A stretch of 64,000 bases of DNA, from NCBI GenBank assembly GCA_030430575.1, contig JAUIKF010000013.1, forward strand, positions 62,001 to 126,000, in the 5' to 3' direction. Made by a program: the position numbers and the translations under genes. Shown here piece by piece: positions 23,708 through 32,016 of the stretch. Position 1 is the stretch's first letter, and the number at the start of each line of letters is the position of its first letter. Source of the DNA: Bacteroidia bacterium (GTDB lineage Bacteria; Bacteroidota; Bacteroidia; J057). Under the pieces are notes generated by a model. The model saw nothing but the letters and a program-made list of their open reading frames with translations. It was not told the origin of the DNA and made no database searches.

Positions 23708-23753
23708 CAACCAAAAGGGAGAATCCTTCCTCTTCCTTTTGGTTGTTTTTTTT
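23708..23753 (+). terminator. Strong intrinsic terminator after the YgiC-like gene
   Basis: CAACCAAAAGG at 23708-23718 pairs perfectly with CCTTTTGGTTG at 23735-23745, followed by a run of nine T. This structure overlaps the first possible start of the next gene, arguing that its true start is further downstream. Confidence 0.92.
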
Positions 23754-23771
23754 ATGCTAATCCCCTCCACT

Positions 23772-26198
23772 ATGTTTCGTCATCATCTCAAAATTGCCGT
23801 TCGGAATATCCTCAAACAACGTGCTTACAGCTTGCTGAATCTGCTCGGATTAGCAGCAGGTATGATCTGTGCGCTGATGATCCTGCTCTATGTGCAGGAC
23901 GAGCTCAGCTATGACCGCTTTCACACAAAGATCGACCGTTTATACCGCCTAGATTTTGCGGGGATGATGGGGGAAACCGACCTTACGACCTCTGAGAGTG
24001 GTCCTGGGACGGCGCGGATCGTAGCCAAAGACTTTCCCGAGGTTGAGGCGGCTGTGCGCTTGAGGCGAAGTGGAGGCGCCTTTGTGGCTTATAAAGACCA
24101 AGAATTTAAAGAAGAAAGATGGGCATTCGCCGATTCTCAGTTTTTTGACCTGTTTACCTTTCCGCTGATTCAAGGCAATCCCCAAACCGCGCTGGTTGCT
24201 CCTAATTCTGTGGTGATCTCAGCCTCCATGGCCAAGAAATACTTCAACGGAGAAGACCCCCTTGACAAAATGTTGTCAATCGACGGCGGTGATGCCACTT
24301 ATCAAGTTACAGGCGTCATGGAAGATATGCCTAGCACCAGTCATTTTCATTTTGACTTTGTGGCCTCTATGACCTCTATTTCCTCAAGCAATGATACCGA
24401 GTGGTTGTCCTTTTATTTGACCACCTATCTCCTGCTTAAAGAAGGCACCAGTGCTGAGAACTTGGAAGCAAAGTTTCCTAATATGGTGGCCAAATATGTG
24501 GGGCCTGAGGTGGAGATGTACACCAAGATGAGCCTAGAAGAACTCAAAAAGGGCGGAAACTATTTTTCCTACCACCTCTTTCCTGTCAAAGATATTCACT
24601 TGCATTCAAATAAATCTGGAGATCTTGAGCCCAGTGGAAACATGAGTTATGTGTTATTATTCTCGATCATCGGCCTGTTTATTTTGCTGATTGCCTGCAT
24701 CAATTTCATGAACCTAGCGACGGCTCGGTCGCTGGGGAGGGCGAGAGAAGTAGGCGTCAAAAAGGTGGTCGGTGCCCAGCGTGGTCAATTGATCACGCAG
24801 TTTTTGGTGGAGGCGATCACGCTGAGCTTGGCAGCGATGGGGGTGGCGGTTTTAGGGGCGTATTTTGCCCTTCCTTTTTTTAATGAATTAACTGGCAAGG
24901 AGATCGTCGCGTCAGGAGAATTATTGGGAAAATGGCTGCCGGTGATTTTGGGTTTTGGGGTGCTGACAGGCTTATTGGCGGGGAGTTATCCCGCTTTTTT
25001 CCTCAGTGCATTTCGGCCTGTGAGTGTATTGAGGGGGAAATTGGGAAAAATGAGTGGGGGAAAAAGGTTCCGTTCGGCGCTGGTAGTGTTCCAATTTGTC
25101 ACGACAGTCACCCTGCTGATCGGCACATTTGTGGTCTACAGCCAATTGCAATATATCCAACAAAAAAAGTTGGGATTCAATAAGGACCATGTCCTGATCA
25201 TCAATGACGCCTATTTACTCGAAAACCAAATCCACGCCTTTAATCAACAACTCAAACAACATCCACAGGTCATAAATACGACCATTTCCTCCTACCTCCC
25301 GGTCACTTCTTCCCGAACGGGAAATGCCATGTTCCCCGGCCGCCAGCCCGAACAGGACAAAATGCAAGTCATGCAGTTCTGGTCAGTAGATTATGACTAC
25401 ATCGAGACGATGGGGATTAGCATGAAGGAAGGCCGAAACTTCTCAAAAGCCTTTGGGACTGATTCTCTGGCCGTTATCATCAATGAAACGGCTGCCCGCC
25501 AACTCGGCTGGCCCAATGCGATAGGGGAGGAGGTGAGCACATTTAATGGCGAAACAGAAGGAGAATACGCCACTTATAAAGTGGTGGGTGTCATAGAAGA
25601 CTTTCATTTTGCCTCTTTCCGCACCCATATCGAACCCATGATCCTTTTTCTAGATCATAGCCCTGGAAAAATCTCTGTCCGATTCCAAGCAGCAGACCTC
25701 GAGGCTTTTCTCGCTGGGATGCAACTGGAATGGGACAGCTTTGACACCGGCCACGCCCTCAACTATAGCTTCCTCGACGAGAAGTTCGCTTCGATGTACC
25801 AAGCCGAGCAACGGACGGGGCAGATCATCAGCTTTTTTGCGGGCCTGGCGATCTTGATCGCTTGCCTGGGCTTATTTGGCCTCGCAGCCTTCACCGCAGA
25901 GCAACGCACCAAGGAGATCGGTATCCGCAAGGTATTGGGCGCTTCCTTCAGTCATATCTTATGGCTGCTCAGTCGGGACTTTGCCCTCTTGATCCTGATT
26001 GCCTTTGCCCTCGCGATTCCCTTGGCCTATTATGTGATGTACCAATGGTTAGGTGGATTTGAATACCATACCTCGCTCGGCGTGGCGCCATTTGTCTTTA
26101 CCGGGTTCTTGATATTTGGGATCGCGGCGCTTTCGGTGAGTCTTCAGTCGATCAAGGCAGCGCTGACGCTGCCGGTGAAGGCGTTGAAGCAGGAGTAG
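23772..26198 (+). CDS. MacB/FtsX-type ABC transporter permease
   Basis: An 808-residue permease from the ATG at 23772 (MFRHHLKIAVRNILKQRAYSLLN, the usual beginning of this family). Upstream Met codons fall in the terminator stem and T-run. Layout: TM1 (about 20-42), MacB periplasmic core domain, three helices with an FtsX domain (about 300-430, LLIACINFMNLATARSLGRAREVGVKK in part), a second periplasmic domain, and a second FtsX domain at the C-terminus (FGLAAFTAEQRTKEIGIRKVLGA in part). Two FtsX units in one chain are typical for Bacteroidota. No ATPase gene is adjacent, so the partner is encoded elsewhere. Probable role is export of a peptide or lipoprotein-related substrate; not specified by sequence. 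Confidence 0.92.
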   Translation: MFRHHLKIAVRNILKQRAYSLLNLLGLAAGMICALMILLYVQDELSYDRFHTKIDRLYRLDFAGMMGETDLTTSESGPGTARIVAKDFPEVEAAVRLRRSGGAFVAYKDQEFKEERWAFADSQFFDLFTFPLIQGNPQTALVAPNSVVISASMAKKYFNGEDPLDKMLSIDGGDATYQVTGVMEDMPSTSHFHFDFVASMTSISSSNDTEWLSFYLTTYLLLKEGTSAENLEAKFPNMVAKYVGPEVEMYTKMSLEELKKGGNYFSYHLFPVKDIHLHSNKSGDLEPSGNMSYVLLFSIIGLFILLIACINFMNLATARSLGRAREVGVKKVVGAQRGQLITQFLVEAITLSLAAMGVAVLGAYFALPFFNELTGKEIVASGELLGKWLPVILGFGVLTGLLAGSYPAFFLSAFRPVSVLRGKLGKMSGGKRFRSALVVFQFVTTVTLLIGTFVVYSQLQYIQQKKLGFNKDHVLIINDAYLLENQIHAFNQQLKQHPQVINTTISSYLPVTSSRTGNAMFPGRQPEQDKMQVMQFWSVDYDYIETMGISMKEGRNFSKAFGTDSLAVIINETAARQLGWPNAIGEEVSTFNGETEGEYATYKVVGVIEDFHFASFRTHIEPMILFLDHSPGKISVRFQAADLEAFLAGMQLEWDSFDTGHALNYSFLDEKFASMYQAEQRTGQIISFFAGLAILIACLGLFGLAAFTAEQRTKEIGIRKVLGASFSHILWLLSRDFALLILIAFALAIPLAYYVMYQWLGGFEYHTSLGVAPFVFTGFLIFGIAALSVSLQSIKAALTLPVKALKQE

Positions 26199-26238
26199 GG
26201 GGGAGATTATTGATTGATTAATACATCATTGATTGGAA

Positions 26239-26266
26239 AGGCGCTCTTTTGAGCGTCTTTTGTTTT
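26239..26266 (+). terminator. Intrinsic terminator after the permease gene
   Basis: GGCGCTC and GAGCGTC form a stem around TTTT, followed by TTTTGTTTT. Confidence 0.8.
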
Positions 26267-26291
26267 ATATTCTCCTATTAACGCAACTTTG
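26258..26291 (+). promoter_or_regulatory. Tentative promoter of the gene at 26338
   Basis: TTTTG at 26258-26262 and CAACTTTG at 26284-26291 are 21 bases apart; the second box deviates by one base from TAnnTTTG. It overlaps the tail of the terminator. Confidence 0.35.
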
Positions 26292-26337
26292 TACACAAGC
26301 TCAAGCTGAGATCGCAACCCTTTTGTAAAGAATAATT

Positions 26338-26769
26338 ATGAAACTCAACGACCACTTCGACTTATCAGATGAGGAATTCGAACGAGCATTTAAGAATTGC
26401 ACCTTGTCGCCAGACTTATTTACCCATGAGGCCCATCTGCGATTGGCCTGGATTCACCTTCAGAAAGTGGGACCCGAAAAGGCGCCAACCATCGTTTGTG
26501 ATCAGATCACGGCTTTTGTCGAGTATCTAGGCGCTCAAGACAAATATCATCAAACGGTCACTGTCGCGGCCGTCATGATTGTGCACCATTTCATGCAACA
26601 GACGGATGTCGACAATTTCAGTGATTTTATCTTGCAGTTTCCCCAACTCAAGACAAATCTGAAAGGCTTGATAGCCGCCCACTATAGCTTTGACATTTTT
26701 CAGTCTGAGGAGGCAAAAGTCCATTATGTGGAACCGGATGTCATTCCGTTTGATGCCATTATCTTCTAG
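26338..26769 (+). CDS. Conserved protein of unknown function
   Basis: A 143-residue cytoplasmic, mostly helical protein. The segment FTHEAHLRLAWIHLQKVGPEKA is typical of a conserved bacterial family of short proteins that share this FTHxAHLRLAW motif; no activity is known to me. The start ATG follows a good purine-rich leader (GTAAAGAATAATT). It ends only 18 bases inside a remnant of a Fur-family gene on the other strand, which suggests that the 3' end of this locus was rearranged. Its relation to the metal genes downstream is unclear; it may simply be the boundary gene. Confidence 0.75.
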   Translation: MKLNDHFDLSDEEFERAFKNCTLSPDLFTHEAHLRLAWIHLQKVGPEKAPTIVCDQITAFVEYLGAQDKYHQTVTVAAVMIVHHFMQQTDVDNFSDFILQFPQLKTNLKGLIAAHYSFDIFQSEEAKVHYVEPDVIPFDAIIF

Positions 26770-26814
26770 CCTTTTTAGGATTCGATAGACTGTCGTTTTG
26801 TTCATTTCTGATGA
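26752..26814 (-). pseudogene. Remnant of a Fur-family (probably Zur) regulator
   Basis: On the minus strand the frame reads SSEMNKTTVYRILKRLEDNGI. TTVYRxLxxLExxG is the recognition helix and following turn of Fur-family regulators. Only about 21 residues survive: the frame is closed just upstream by a TGA, and downstream similarity stops inside the 3' end of the gene at 26338-26769. It lies directly behind two copies of a palindromic operator and next to zinc-type genes, so the ancestral gene was most likely zur, autoregulated from here. The assignment to Zur rather than another Fur paralogue is contextual. Confidence 0.7.
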
Positions 26815-26834
26815 TTTTCATTGGATAAATTTCA

Positions 26835-26849
26835 TGCAACAATGTTGCA
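26835..26849. promoter_or_regulatory. Palindromic operator 1 (TGCAACAATGTTGCA)
   Basis: A perfect 7-1-7 palindrome. The same half-site recurs 38 bp away (centre to centre) and again at 31300-31314. It lies between the Fur-family remnant and the COG0523 fragment. Confidence 0.75.
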
Positions 26850-26872
26850 AAAGCAAGATAGTTGCTTATTTT

Positions 26873-26887
26873 TGCAACATTGTTGCA
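26873..26887. promoter_or_regulatory. Palindromic operator 2 (TGCAACATTGTTGCA)
   Basis: A perfect 7-1-7 palindrome ending 19 bases before the TTG at 26907. Between operators 1 and 2 is a smaller inverted repeat, AAGCAA…TTGCTT, with related half-sites. Confidence 0.8.
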
Positions 26888-26906
26888 TTTTTAACTTCAT
26901 GATTTT

Positions 26907-27092
26907 TTGAAAAAACCTGTAACCATACTCACAGGCTTCCTGGGGGCAGGCAAAACCACCTTTCTTAATCATTTCCTTCAACAAAACGATGGTATCCGTT
27001 ATGCCATTATTGAGAACGAGTTTGGTGAGCAAGGCATCGACGGCGAATTGGTGATTCACCCTGAAGAAACCATCATGCCAATGCGAAGATGA
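26907..27092 (+). pseudogene. N-terminal fragment of a COG0523 (CobW-like) GTPase
   Basis: Only about 60 residues of a COG0523 metallochaperone GTPase: [22 protein letters not shown] contains Walker A (GFLGAGKT), followed by [15 protein letters not shown]. Homology ends abruptly after HPEETI, before the expected CxCC metal-binding motif, and a stop follows. No ATG is in frame; a TTG at 26907 is the only nearby start, and an ATG nine bases earlier is out of frame by one base in a T-run. It is either a decayed copy or a truncated relict of duplication with the intact gene at 27781. It sits right behind operator 2. Confidence 0.82.
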
Positions 27093-27144
27093 GCATTGTA
27101 ATACGATACCTCAAGAGAAACTAGTCTGACTTTAAAAAATAGCT

Positions 27145-27780
27145 ATGATACAGTCAACATACGATATCGCAAATGCAGCGATAAAAAATGACCCCAACGT
27201 CCTGAAAGACATTCATTTAGCCTCTAAGAACATTGCGATTTATCAACGTGATATTGAACCCTTAAGCGCGGATCTTGAGCAGATCGCAGATTATGAAATT
27301 AAATATCATGCAAGTGGATCAGTGGCAGAAATCTTATCCCAATTAGATGATTTTTTTACCAATCACCTTGAAAAATGCCCCTCCCTTTTTGACGATATCT
27401 CTGAAATCTTGGGATTATTTGAACAAACTACTCAGAAATCTTCCTTTCGCTTATTGCTGGAGACAGTAAGCACAAATATGTGCCGAAAATTCCATACGGA
27501 TGTGAATGATCTGCGACTCCTATGTACCTACATAGGACCCGGAACCCTTTGGATGCCAGACGGAGCGATCGATCAGAAAGCTTCGAAGGCTAGTAAGGAG
27601 ATGGTCATGGATTTTGCGCAAAAACAACAAGTGGCTGCAGGAGATGTCGTCATGTTAAAAGGCGCCCTGTATCCGGATGCTAACCCTATTCTTCATCGAA
27701 GCCCAACCATCGAGGAGAAGGGGGAAAAGCGACTATTATTAAGAATTGATACGAACGAGACCCTAACCTATTTTTCATAA
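27145..27780 (+). CDS. DUF1826-family protein
   Basis: A 211-residue cytoplasmic protein. The stretch LRLLCTYIGPGTLWMPDGAID and the following GDVVMLKGALYP…LHRSPTI match DUF1826, a family repeatedly found beside COG0523 GTPases in zinc-responsive clusters. The His/Asp-containing pattern hints at a cupin-like metal site but this is unproven. The stop codon is immediately followed by the ATG of the intact COG0523 gene, so the two are almost certainly cotranscribed, probably from a promoter controlled by the palindromes at 26835-26887. Function: likely adaptation to zinc limitation (inference from context). Confidence 0.85.
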   Translation: MIQSTYDIANAAIKNDPNVLKDIHLASKNIAIYQRDIEPLSADLEQIADYEIKYHASGSVAEILSQLDDFFTNHLEKCPSLFDDISEILGLFEQTTQKSSFRLLLETVSTNMCRKFHTDVNDLRLLCTYIGPGTLWMPDGAIDQKASKASKEMVMDFAQKQQVAAGDVVMLKGALYPDANPILHRSPTIEEKGEKRLLLRIDTNETLTYFS

Positions 27781-29001
27781 ATGACTTTACAAAAAAAACT
27801 ACCCGTAACCGTCTTAAGCGGTTTTTTAGGAGCAGGAAAAACCACGCTCCTCAATCATGTTTTGCACAATAAAGAGGGTCTGAAGGTAGCCGTTATTGTC
27901 AATGATATGAGTGAAGTGAATGTAGATGCAGAACTGGTAAAAAGTGAAAATACCCTTTCTCGCACCGAAGAAAAGCTGGTGGAAATGAGCAACGGGTGCA
28001 TCTGCTGCACCCTCCGTGAGGATTTGATGATAGAAGTAGAACGTCTGGCCAAAGAGAACAGATTTGACTATCTGCTGATCGAAAGTACAGGTATCAGCGA
28101 ACCCATTCCGGTAGCACAAACCTTCTCCTTTGTGGATGAAGAAAATGGGATTGACCTTTCCCGCTTTAGCTATGTAGATACGATGGTTACGGTCGTGGAC
28201 GCCTTCAACTTCTTCAAAGACTTTGGAAGTCCTGAGACCCTTATGGATCGTGACCTCACGGATATGGAGGGAGACTTCCGAACCATCGTCAATCTCTTGA
28301 CAGACCAGGTAGAGTTTGCCAATGTGATCATCCTGAACAAAACGGACCTGGTATCAGCAGACCAACTCAGTGTACTAAAAGCGGTCATTCAGAAGCTGAA
28401 CCCATCTGCACGCATCATTGAATCCAGCTTTAGCAAAGTCAGCCCAAATGAAATCCTCAATACCGGCTTATTCAATTTTGAAGAAGCGGAGCAAAGCGCA
28501 GGTTGGATAGAAGAACTCAACAAAGATGGACACACGCCTGAGACCGAAGAATATGGAATAGGGTCATTTGTCTACCGATCTAAAAAGCCTTTTGATCCAG
28601 GGCGTTTTTGGGCATTTGTGGATAGGAATTTCCCAAATACCATTATCCGGAGCAAAGGGCTCTTTTGGCTTGCTTCGCGTCCTGAGCAGGCCTTGATCTG
28701 GAGCCAGGCAGGCGGATCATTGCGGGCTGATAGCGCAGGCGTCTGGTGGAGCAGCATGCCCTTTGCCAAGCGAATTCAGTATGCGTCATTTGTGCATAAT
28801 CAAAAGGAAATTGAAAAGGATTGGAGCAAAACCTTTGGCGACCGAAAAAATGAAATTGTCTTTATCGGGCAGGACATGAATGAAACACTGATTAAAGCAG
28901 AACTTGATGCTTGCCTCGCTACCGATGCGGAACTGGCTACAAAAAGATGGGAAAAAGGCTATGACGATGCCTGGCCGGTTCAACGGGCTTATGCTTATTG
29001 A
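27781..29001 (+). CDS. COG0523 (CobW-like) GTPase, putative zinc metallochaperone
   Basis: A full-length 406-residue G3E-family GTPase. Walker A GFLGAGKT is at residues 14-21, the CxCC metal-binding motif at 73-76 ([11 protein letters not shown]), [11 protein letters not shown] in switch II, and LNKTDLV as the guanine-specificity motif near residue 183; the CobW C-terminal domain follows from about 265. Such proteins use GTP to deliver zinc (or cobalt in CobW) to client enzymes. It starts at the base after the DUF1826 stop. With the nearby operator palindromes, Fur remnant and ZIP gene, a zinc role is more likely than cobalamin synthesis. The next gene is convergent. Confidence 0.93.
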   Translation: MTLQKKLPVTVLSGFLGAGKTTLLNHVLHNKEGLKVAVIVNDMSEVNVDAELVKSENTLSRTEEKLVEMSNGCICCTLREDLMIEVERLAKENRFDYLLIESTGISEPIPVAQTFSFVDEENGIDLSRFSYVDTMVTVVDAFNFFKDFGSPETLMDRDLTDMEGDFRTIVNLLTDQVEFANVIILNKTDLVSADQLSVLKAVIQKLNPSARIIESSFSKVSPNEILNTGLFNFEEAEQSAGWIEELNKDGHTPETEEYGIGSFVYRSKKPFDPGRFWAFVDRNFPNTIIRSKGLFWLASRPEQALIWSQAGGSLRADSAGVWWSSMPFAKRIQYASFVHNQKEIEKDWSKTFGDRKNEIVFIGQDMNETLIKAELDACLATDAELATKRWEKGYDDAWPVQRAYAY

Positions 29002-29008
29002 CCCTTAG

Positions 29009-31246
29009 CTAGAATTGCTGAATTAAGGTAATTTTTGAAATAAACTGCTGCTCCTGAAATGGCATCATACTGTCGTTCAATCGGGTTTCATTAAATACGA
29101 CATAGACAAAGGACAAAGGCCTGTATTCCCAGCTTGCTCTGATATTCCATCTGCCTTGTTTATCAAAACTATTGTATTGATAGAACGCTGAGAGTTGGAG
29201 CCTGGGGTTTAGGGCAAATCGGGAGCCGATTGTGAAGAGGTTAGTCGTTAAATCCCTTTCGTCTACCCCAACACCTTGGATGTCATTTCGCTCATAATCT
29301 ACCGTGACAGCTATGTGTGGAATAGGCGCCAATCGGCCTGAAAGCTTGATGGTATTTCGCATCCCATTATAGAACTTCCCAAAATTATAATTTATTCCTG
29401 CTGACCACTTTTTGGAGCGATCGGTATTGTATCGAAATGTATAACGCGTGTAGAAATACCGATCTTTTGCGATTTCGAGTCCAAGCGGAGCAAAGTCAAA
29501 ATTGATATTTTGCCAGGTGGGGGTGAAAGAAAGTTCCAGAAAGCTGTTGTCTTTGAAATATAGCCAAACAGGGAATATAACTAGGCTCGCTTGCTGAAAG
29601 CTTGAAGGATTGGAAGCATCGTGGTTGTAGTTCACAAAAGCACCAGGGTCCCAACGCCGAATCCAGTTGATGTGTTTGGGGCGCCAAATATAGTATCCTC
29701 CTGGATTATGCCTGATCACATTGTTTTGCCTAACAAAGCCCATCCCAGGATTGTAATTAGCATCGGTGTATTCAGTTACCCAGCCCAAATAGGATTTATT
29801 CGTCGTATTTCCAACAAATACCCTCCCTGCAAAACCCGTTTCCCCCGTCCCTTTATCTAAGGAAGAAGTGAATAAATACTGAATGTCCCATTCACTGGCG
29901 GGACGTATCTGGCCGTCTAGGGTAAGGGTCGTATTGTTATTGCTTTCAGTACCCAGTTTTACAGACTTTTCATCCAGGCGATGGGTAACCATCACCCCGA
30001 TATTATTTTCTCTGCCAAAATTTCGCAGGTATCTGGCGACACCAAAATTGGAGATAGGTGAGCCATCGGTTGCGTCTTGTCGCACCAAGAGTCCAGCGAT
30101 GGATTGCTTTTCGGTACGTTGCGTAAATCTGGCCCCTGCCTGAATCGGGGCAGGTTCGGCATTAAAGCTGCCTTGTAATCCAATTCTCCTGCTGAAGAAT
30201 GGGCGGATGGATTGCTGTAAGCCTCCTGCCCATATTCCTGAATTTTCAAGGAAAAACTGCCTTCGTTCGGGAAAGAAGATGTTGAACCTTTCGAGGTTGT
30301 TGACAGCGCGATCCAGGTCTGCTTGCGCAAAGTCCGTATTAAAGGTAAAGTCAACAACCGACTGCGGACTAATCGCCCATTTCACATCACCTCCCAATTT
30401 AACATCTCCGTCATCAGAGGTATTTCCTCCGGCAGTTACCTTATCATACTGATAAAGCGTATAGGGTTCGATACGGACATTGGCGGAGGGAGGCGGCACT
30501 TCGATCCCAACAAGTTTGGCAGCATAAGTCATCCGATAAGGGGTAAAGGACTGTGGAATAGCCGGAAAGGTAGATACTTCTACATCGCGCCGAGCGTACC
30601 GCACCAGGGTCACGCCCCATTCTATAGGTTCATCATTGGTTGGATAATCATATCGGAGGGTAGCAAAAGGAATGGCAAATTCTACTGTATAGCCTTCTTT
30701 TGTCCGCTTTGTCCTAACGGTCCACAAGGTATTCCAACCGGTATCAAAGCTATTCCCATTAAAATTCTGAAAATCTCGCTGATTGCCATAAGGTGTAGTC
30801 TGAAAGGCCTGGGCGTACTGTTTCAGGTTCTGAGGGTCGAGTGCGACCCCAAAAATATCATTTTCTCCCCAACTGAAATCCCGCCGCAGGTCTTGCACAC
30901 GGATTCCTTTGAAGCCAGTAGAATCTTTGCATATTGCCCCCACATACAAGAATTTATCATCATACAGAAATTTCACTTCTGTTTCATAGCGAATGGTCCC
31001 TCCCTGTCGTGGCTCTCTTCTGAAAAAATCAGATACCGGAATGGCCCGATCCCAGTCTGCCTCTGATAGCCTGCCATCCACATTAATGGGATTAGCGGCC
31101 CTCTTAACGATAATGGTTTGAGGATTATCGGGTGGGGGGAAATTTTGCTTCCCGATTTTATCCGTTTGGGAGTAGGAGAACCTAAAGAAAAGGCTCAAAA
31201 GCATAAAAAAACCCAGGTATTTGCTCACATTTCTCTTCTGAACCAT
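29009..31246 (-). CDS. DUF5916 outer-membrane protein with CBM9-like domain
   Basis: A 745-residue protein from the ATG at 31246, which gives a proper signal peptide (KYLGFFMLLSLFFRFSYSQ). Upstream Met codons would add 101 residues running through an operator palindrome and are rejected. N-terminal residues about 40-230 are the carbohydrate-binding-like domain of this family (NPINVDGRLSEADWDRAIP and VEFAIPFATLRYD segments). The remainder is a large beta-barrel of aromatic-ending strands, finishing in F (LIQQF), as expected of an outer-membrane protein. DUF5916 proteins have no settled function. A palindrome identical to those before the COG0523/DUF1826 genes lies 52-70 bases upstream, implying that it responds to the same metal signal. 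Confidence 0.86.
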   Translation of the reverse strand: MVQKRNVSKYLGFFMLLSLFFRFSYSQTDKIGKQNFPPPDNPQTIIVKRAANPINVDGRLSEADWDRAIPVSDFFRREPRQGGTIRYETEVKFLYDDKFLYVGAICKDSTGFKGIRVQDLRRDFSWGENDIFGVALDPQNLKQYAQAFQTTPYGNQRDFQNFNGNSFDTGWNTLWTVRTKRTKEGYTVEFAIPFATLRYDYPTNDEPIEWGVTLVRYARRDVEVSTFPAIPQSFTPYRMTYAAKLVGIEVPPPSANVRIEPYTLYQYDKVTAGGNTSDDGDVKLGGDVKWAISPQSVVDFTFNTDFAQADLDRAVNNLERFNIFFPERRQFFLENSGIWAGGLQQSIRPFFSRRIGLQGSFNAEPAPIQAGARFTQRTEKQSIAGLLVRQDATDGSPISNFGVARYLRNFGRENNIGVMVTHRLDEKSVKLGTESNNNTTLTLDGQIRPASEWDIQYLFTSSLDKGTGETGFAGRVFVGNTTNKSYLGWVTEYTDANYNPGMGFVRQNNVIRHNPGGYYIWRPKHINWIRRWDPGAFVNYNHDASNPSSFQQASLVIFPVWLYFKDNSFLELSFTPTWQNINFDFAPLGLEIAKDRYFYTRYTFRYNTDRSKKWSAGINYNFGKFYNGMRNTIKLSGRLAPIPHIAVTVDYERNDIQGVGVDERDLTTNLFTIGSRFALNPRLQLSAFYQYNSFDKQGRWNIRASWEYRPLSFVYVVFNETRLNDSMMPFQEQQFISKITLIQQF

Positions 31247-31297
31247 GATTAACTTTTTGAGCTGGCGAAAGTGCAATGTGAAGCAAAATAACAAACT

Positions 31298-31316
31298 TAT
31301 GCAACATTGTTGCATA
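31298..31316. promoter_or_regulatory. Palindromic operator 3, upstream of the DUF5916 gene
   Basis: TATGCAACATTGTTGCATA is a perfect 19-base palindrome containing the 15-base core of operators 1 and 2. It precedes the DUF5916 start codon by about 52 bases on the minus strand. Confidence 0.82.
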
Positions 31317-31415
31317 TTTATTTCCTTTGTTTTTACAGCTATCGTAAATGACCAGTATCCATTTTCTTTGACCTGTATGGATACCTTCATTTGTTCCCCC
31401 TTGAATCCCACCTCC

Positions 31416-31640
31416 CTAGCCGTACATAGGAGAAATATAGGAAAAGGTATAATAGCCATATGGCGGGTCTTCCGTTTTGGGATATACATTGATAAAATTC
31501 CCAATGCCGAAGGGGCCATCCTCGTTATTGGCATCCCAGACTTGCCCATCAGTTCTTATCGCACTGAATAATATAGTGCAGGCAGACAATGAGCATGAAA
31601 TTAAAAGTAGACATGATGTGATAAAAGTTTGTATCCTCAT
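31416..31640 (-). pseudogene. N-terminal fragment of an Ntn-hydrolase-like exported protein
   Basis: A 74-residue frame: signal peptide ending LSAC, then CTILFSAIRTDGQVWDANNEDGPF and NFINVYPKTEDPPYGYYTFSY (both quoted in part). This resembles the start of secreted penicillin-acylase or acyltransferase-type Ntn hydrolases, where the Cys after the signal is the nucleophile. A stop follows where a protein of several hundred residues would be expected, so the rest of the gene is lost. It lies between operator 3 and the ZIP gene. Confidence 0.5.
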
Positions 31641-31732
31641 GTTGAATAGCGTTAGGGGTGATATGGCGGGGCACTAGCCGTTTTTCGTAAACCTCATAGC
31701 TCCGTTTTGAGGGTATAGTCGTTTTTTGGGGG

Positions 31733-31873
31733 AGGCATCATCTGGTTATTGCCGTATTGACGATTCTCACAAAGCTGGAATCCACGGTGCCTTTCCAAGA
31801 ACAACCCAAGGAGGCGTATGCTTATGTGTTGAGCCAGATTTCCGACTGCGAAGTCTGGACCGAACGTAGCTGA
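31733..31873 (+). other. Short open frame resembling a gene remnant
   Basis: The plus-strand frame reading HHLVIAVLTILTKLES…, then PFQEQPKEAYAYVLSQIS and a stop looks like the C-terminal part of a real protein but has no start. I do not recognise it. The surrounding 31641-32016 contains nothing else I can identify apart from the ZIP promoter. Confidence 0.3.
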
Positions 31874-31976
31874 AGGGGAGTGTTTTGCATTATCCAACCT
31901 TGAGTCATAATTCACTAAAGATTGCGTGCTACAAGCCCTCCTTCACAAAACTGGTAATTCACAAAATAAATTCTGC

Positions 31977-31984
31977 TACTTTTG
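31977..31984 (+). promoter_or_regulatory. Putative -7 box (TACTTTTG) of the ZIP gene
   Basis: Matches TAnnTTTG. The expected transcript start is about 25 bases before the ATG at 32017. No TGCAACA palindrome is present here; a direct repeat TTCACAAAA lies at about 31942 and 31958. Confidence 0.5.
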
Positions 31985-32016
31985 CACGGTAATTAGAAAG
32001 ATAAAAAATCAGGTAC

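Noticed and set aside
26832-27059. Minus-strand frame opposite the COG0523 fragment
   Set aside because: Antisense of the truncated GTPase sequence.
30323-31066. Plus-strand frame opposite the DUF5916 gene
   Set aside because: Antisense shadow; no signal or family features.
31247-31549. 101-residue extension of the DUF5916 protein
   Set aside because: It crosses an operator palindrome and precedes a clear signal peptide start at 31246.
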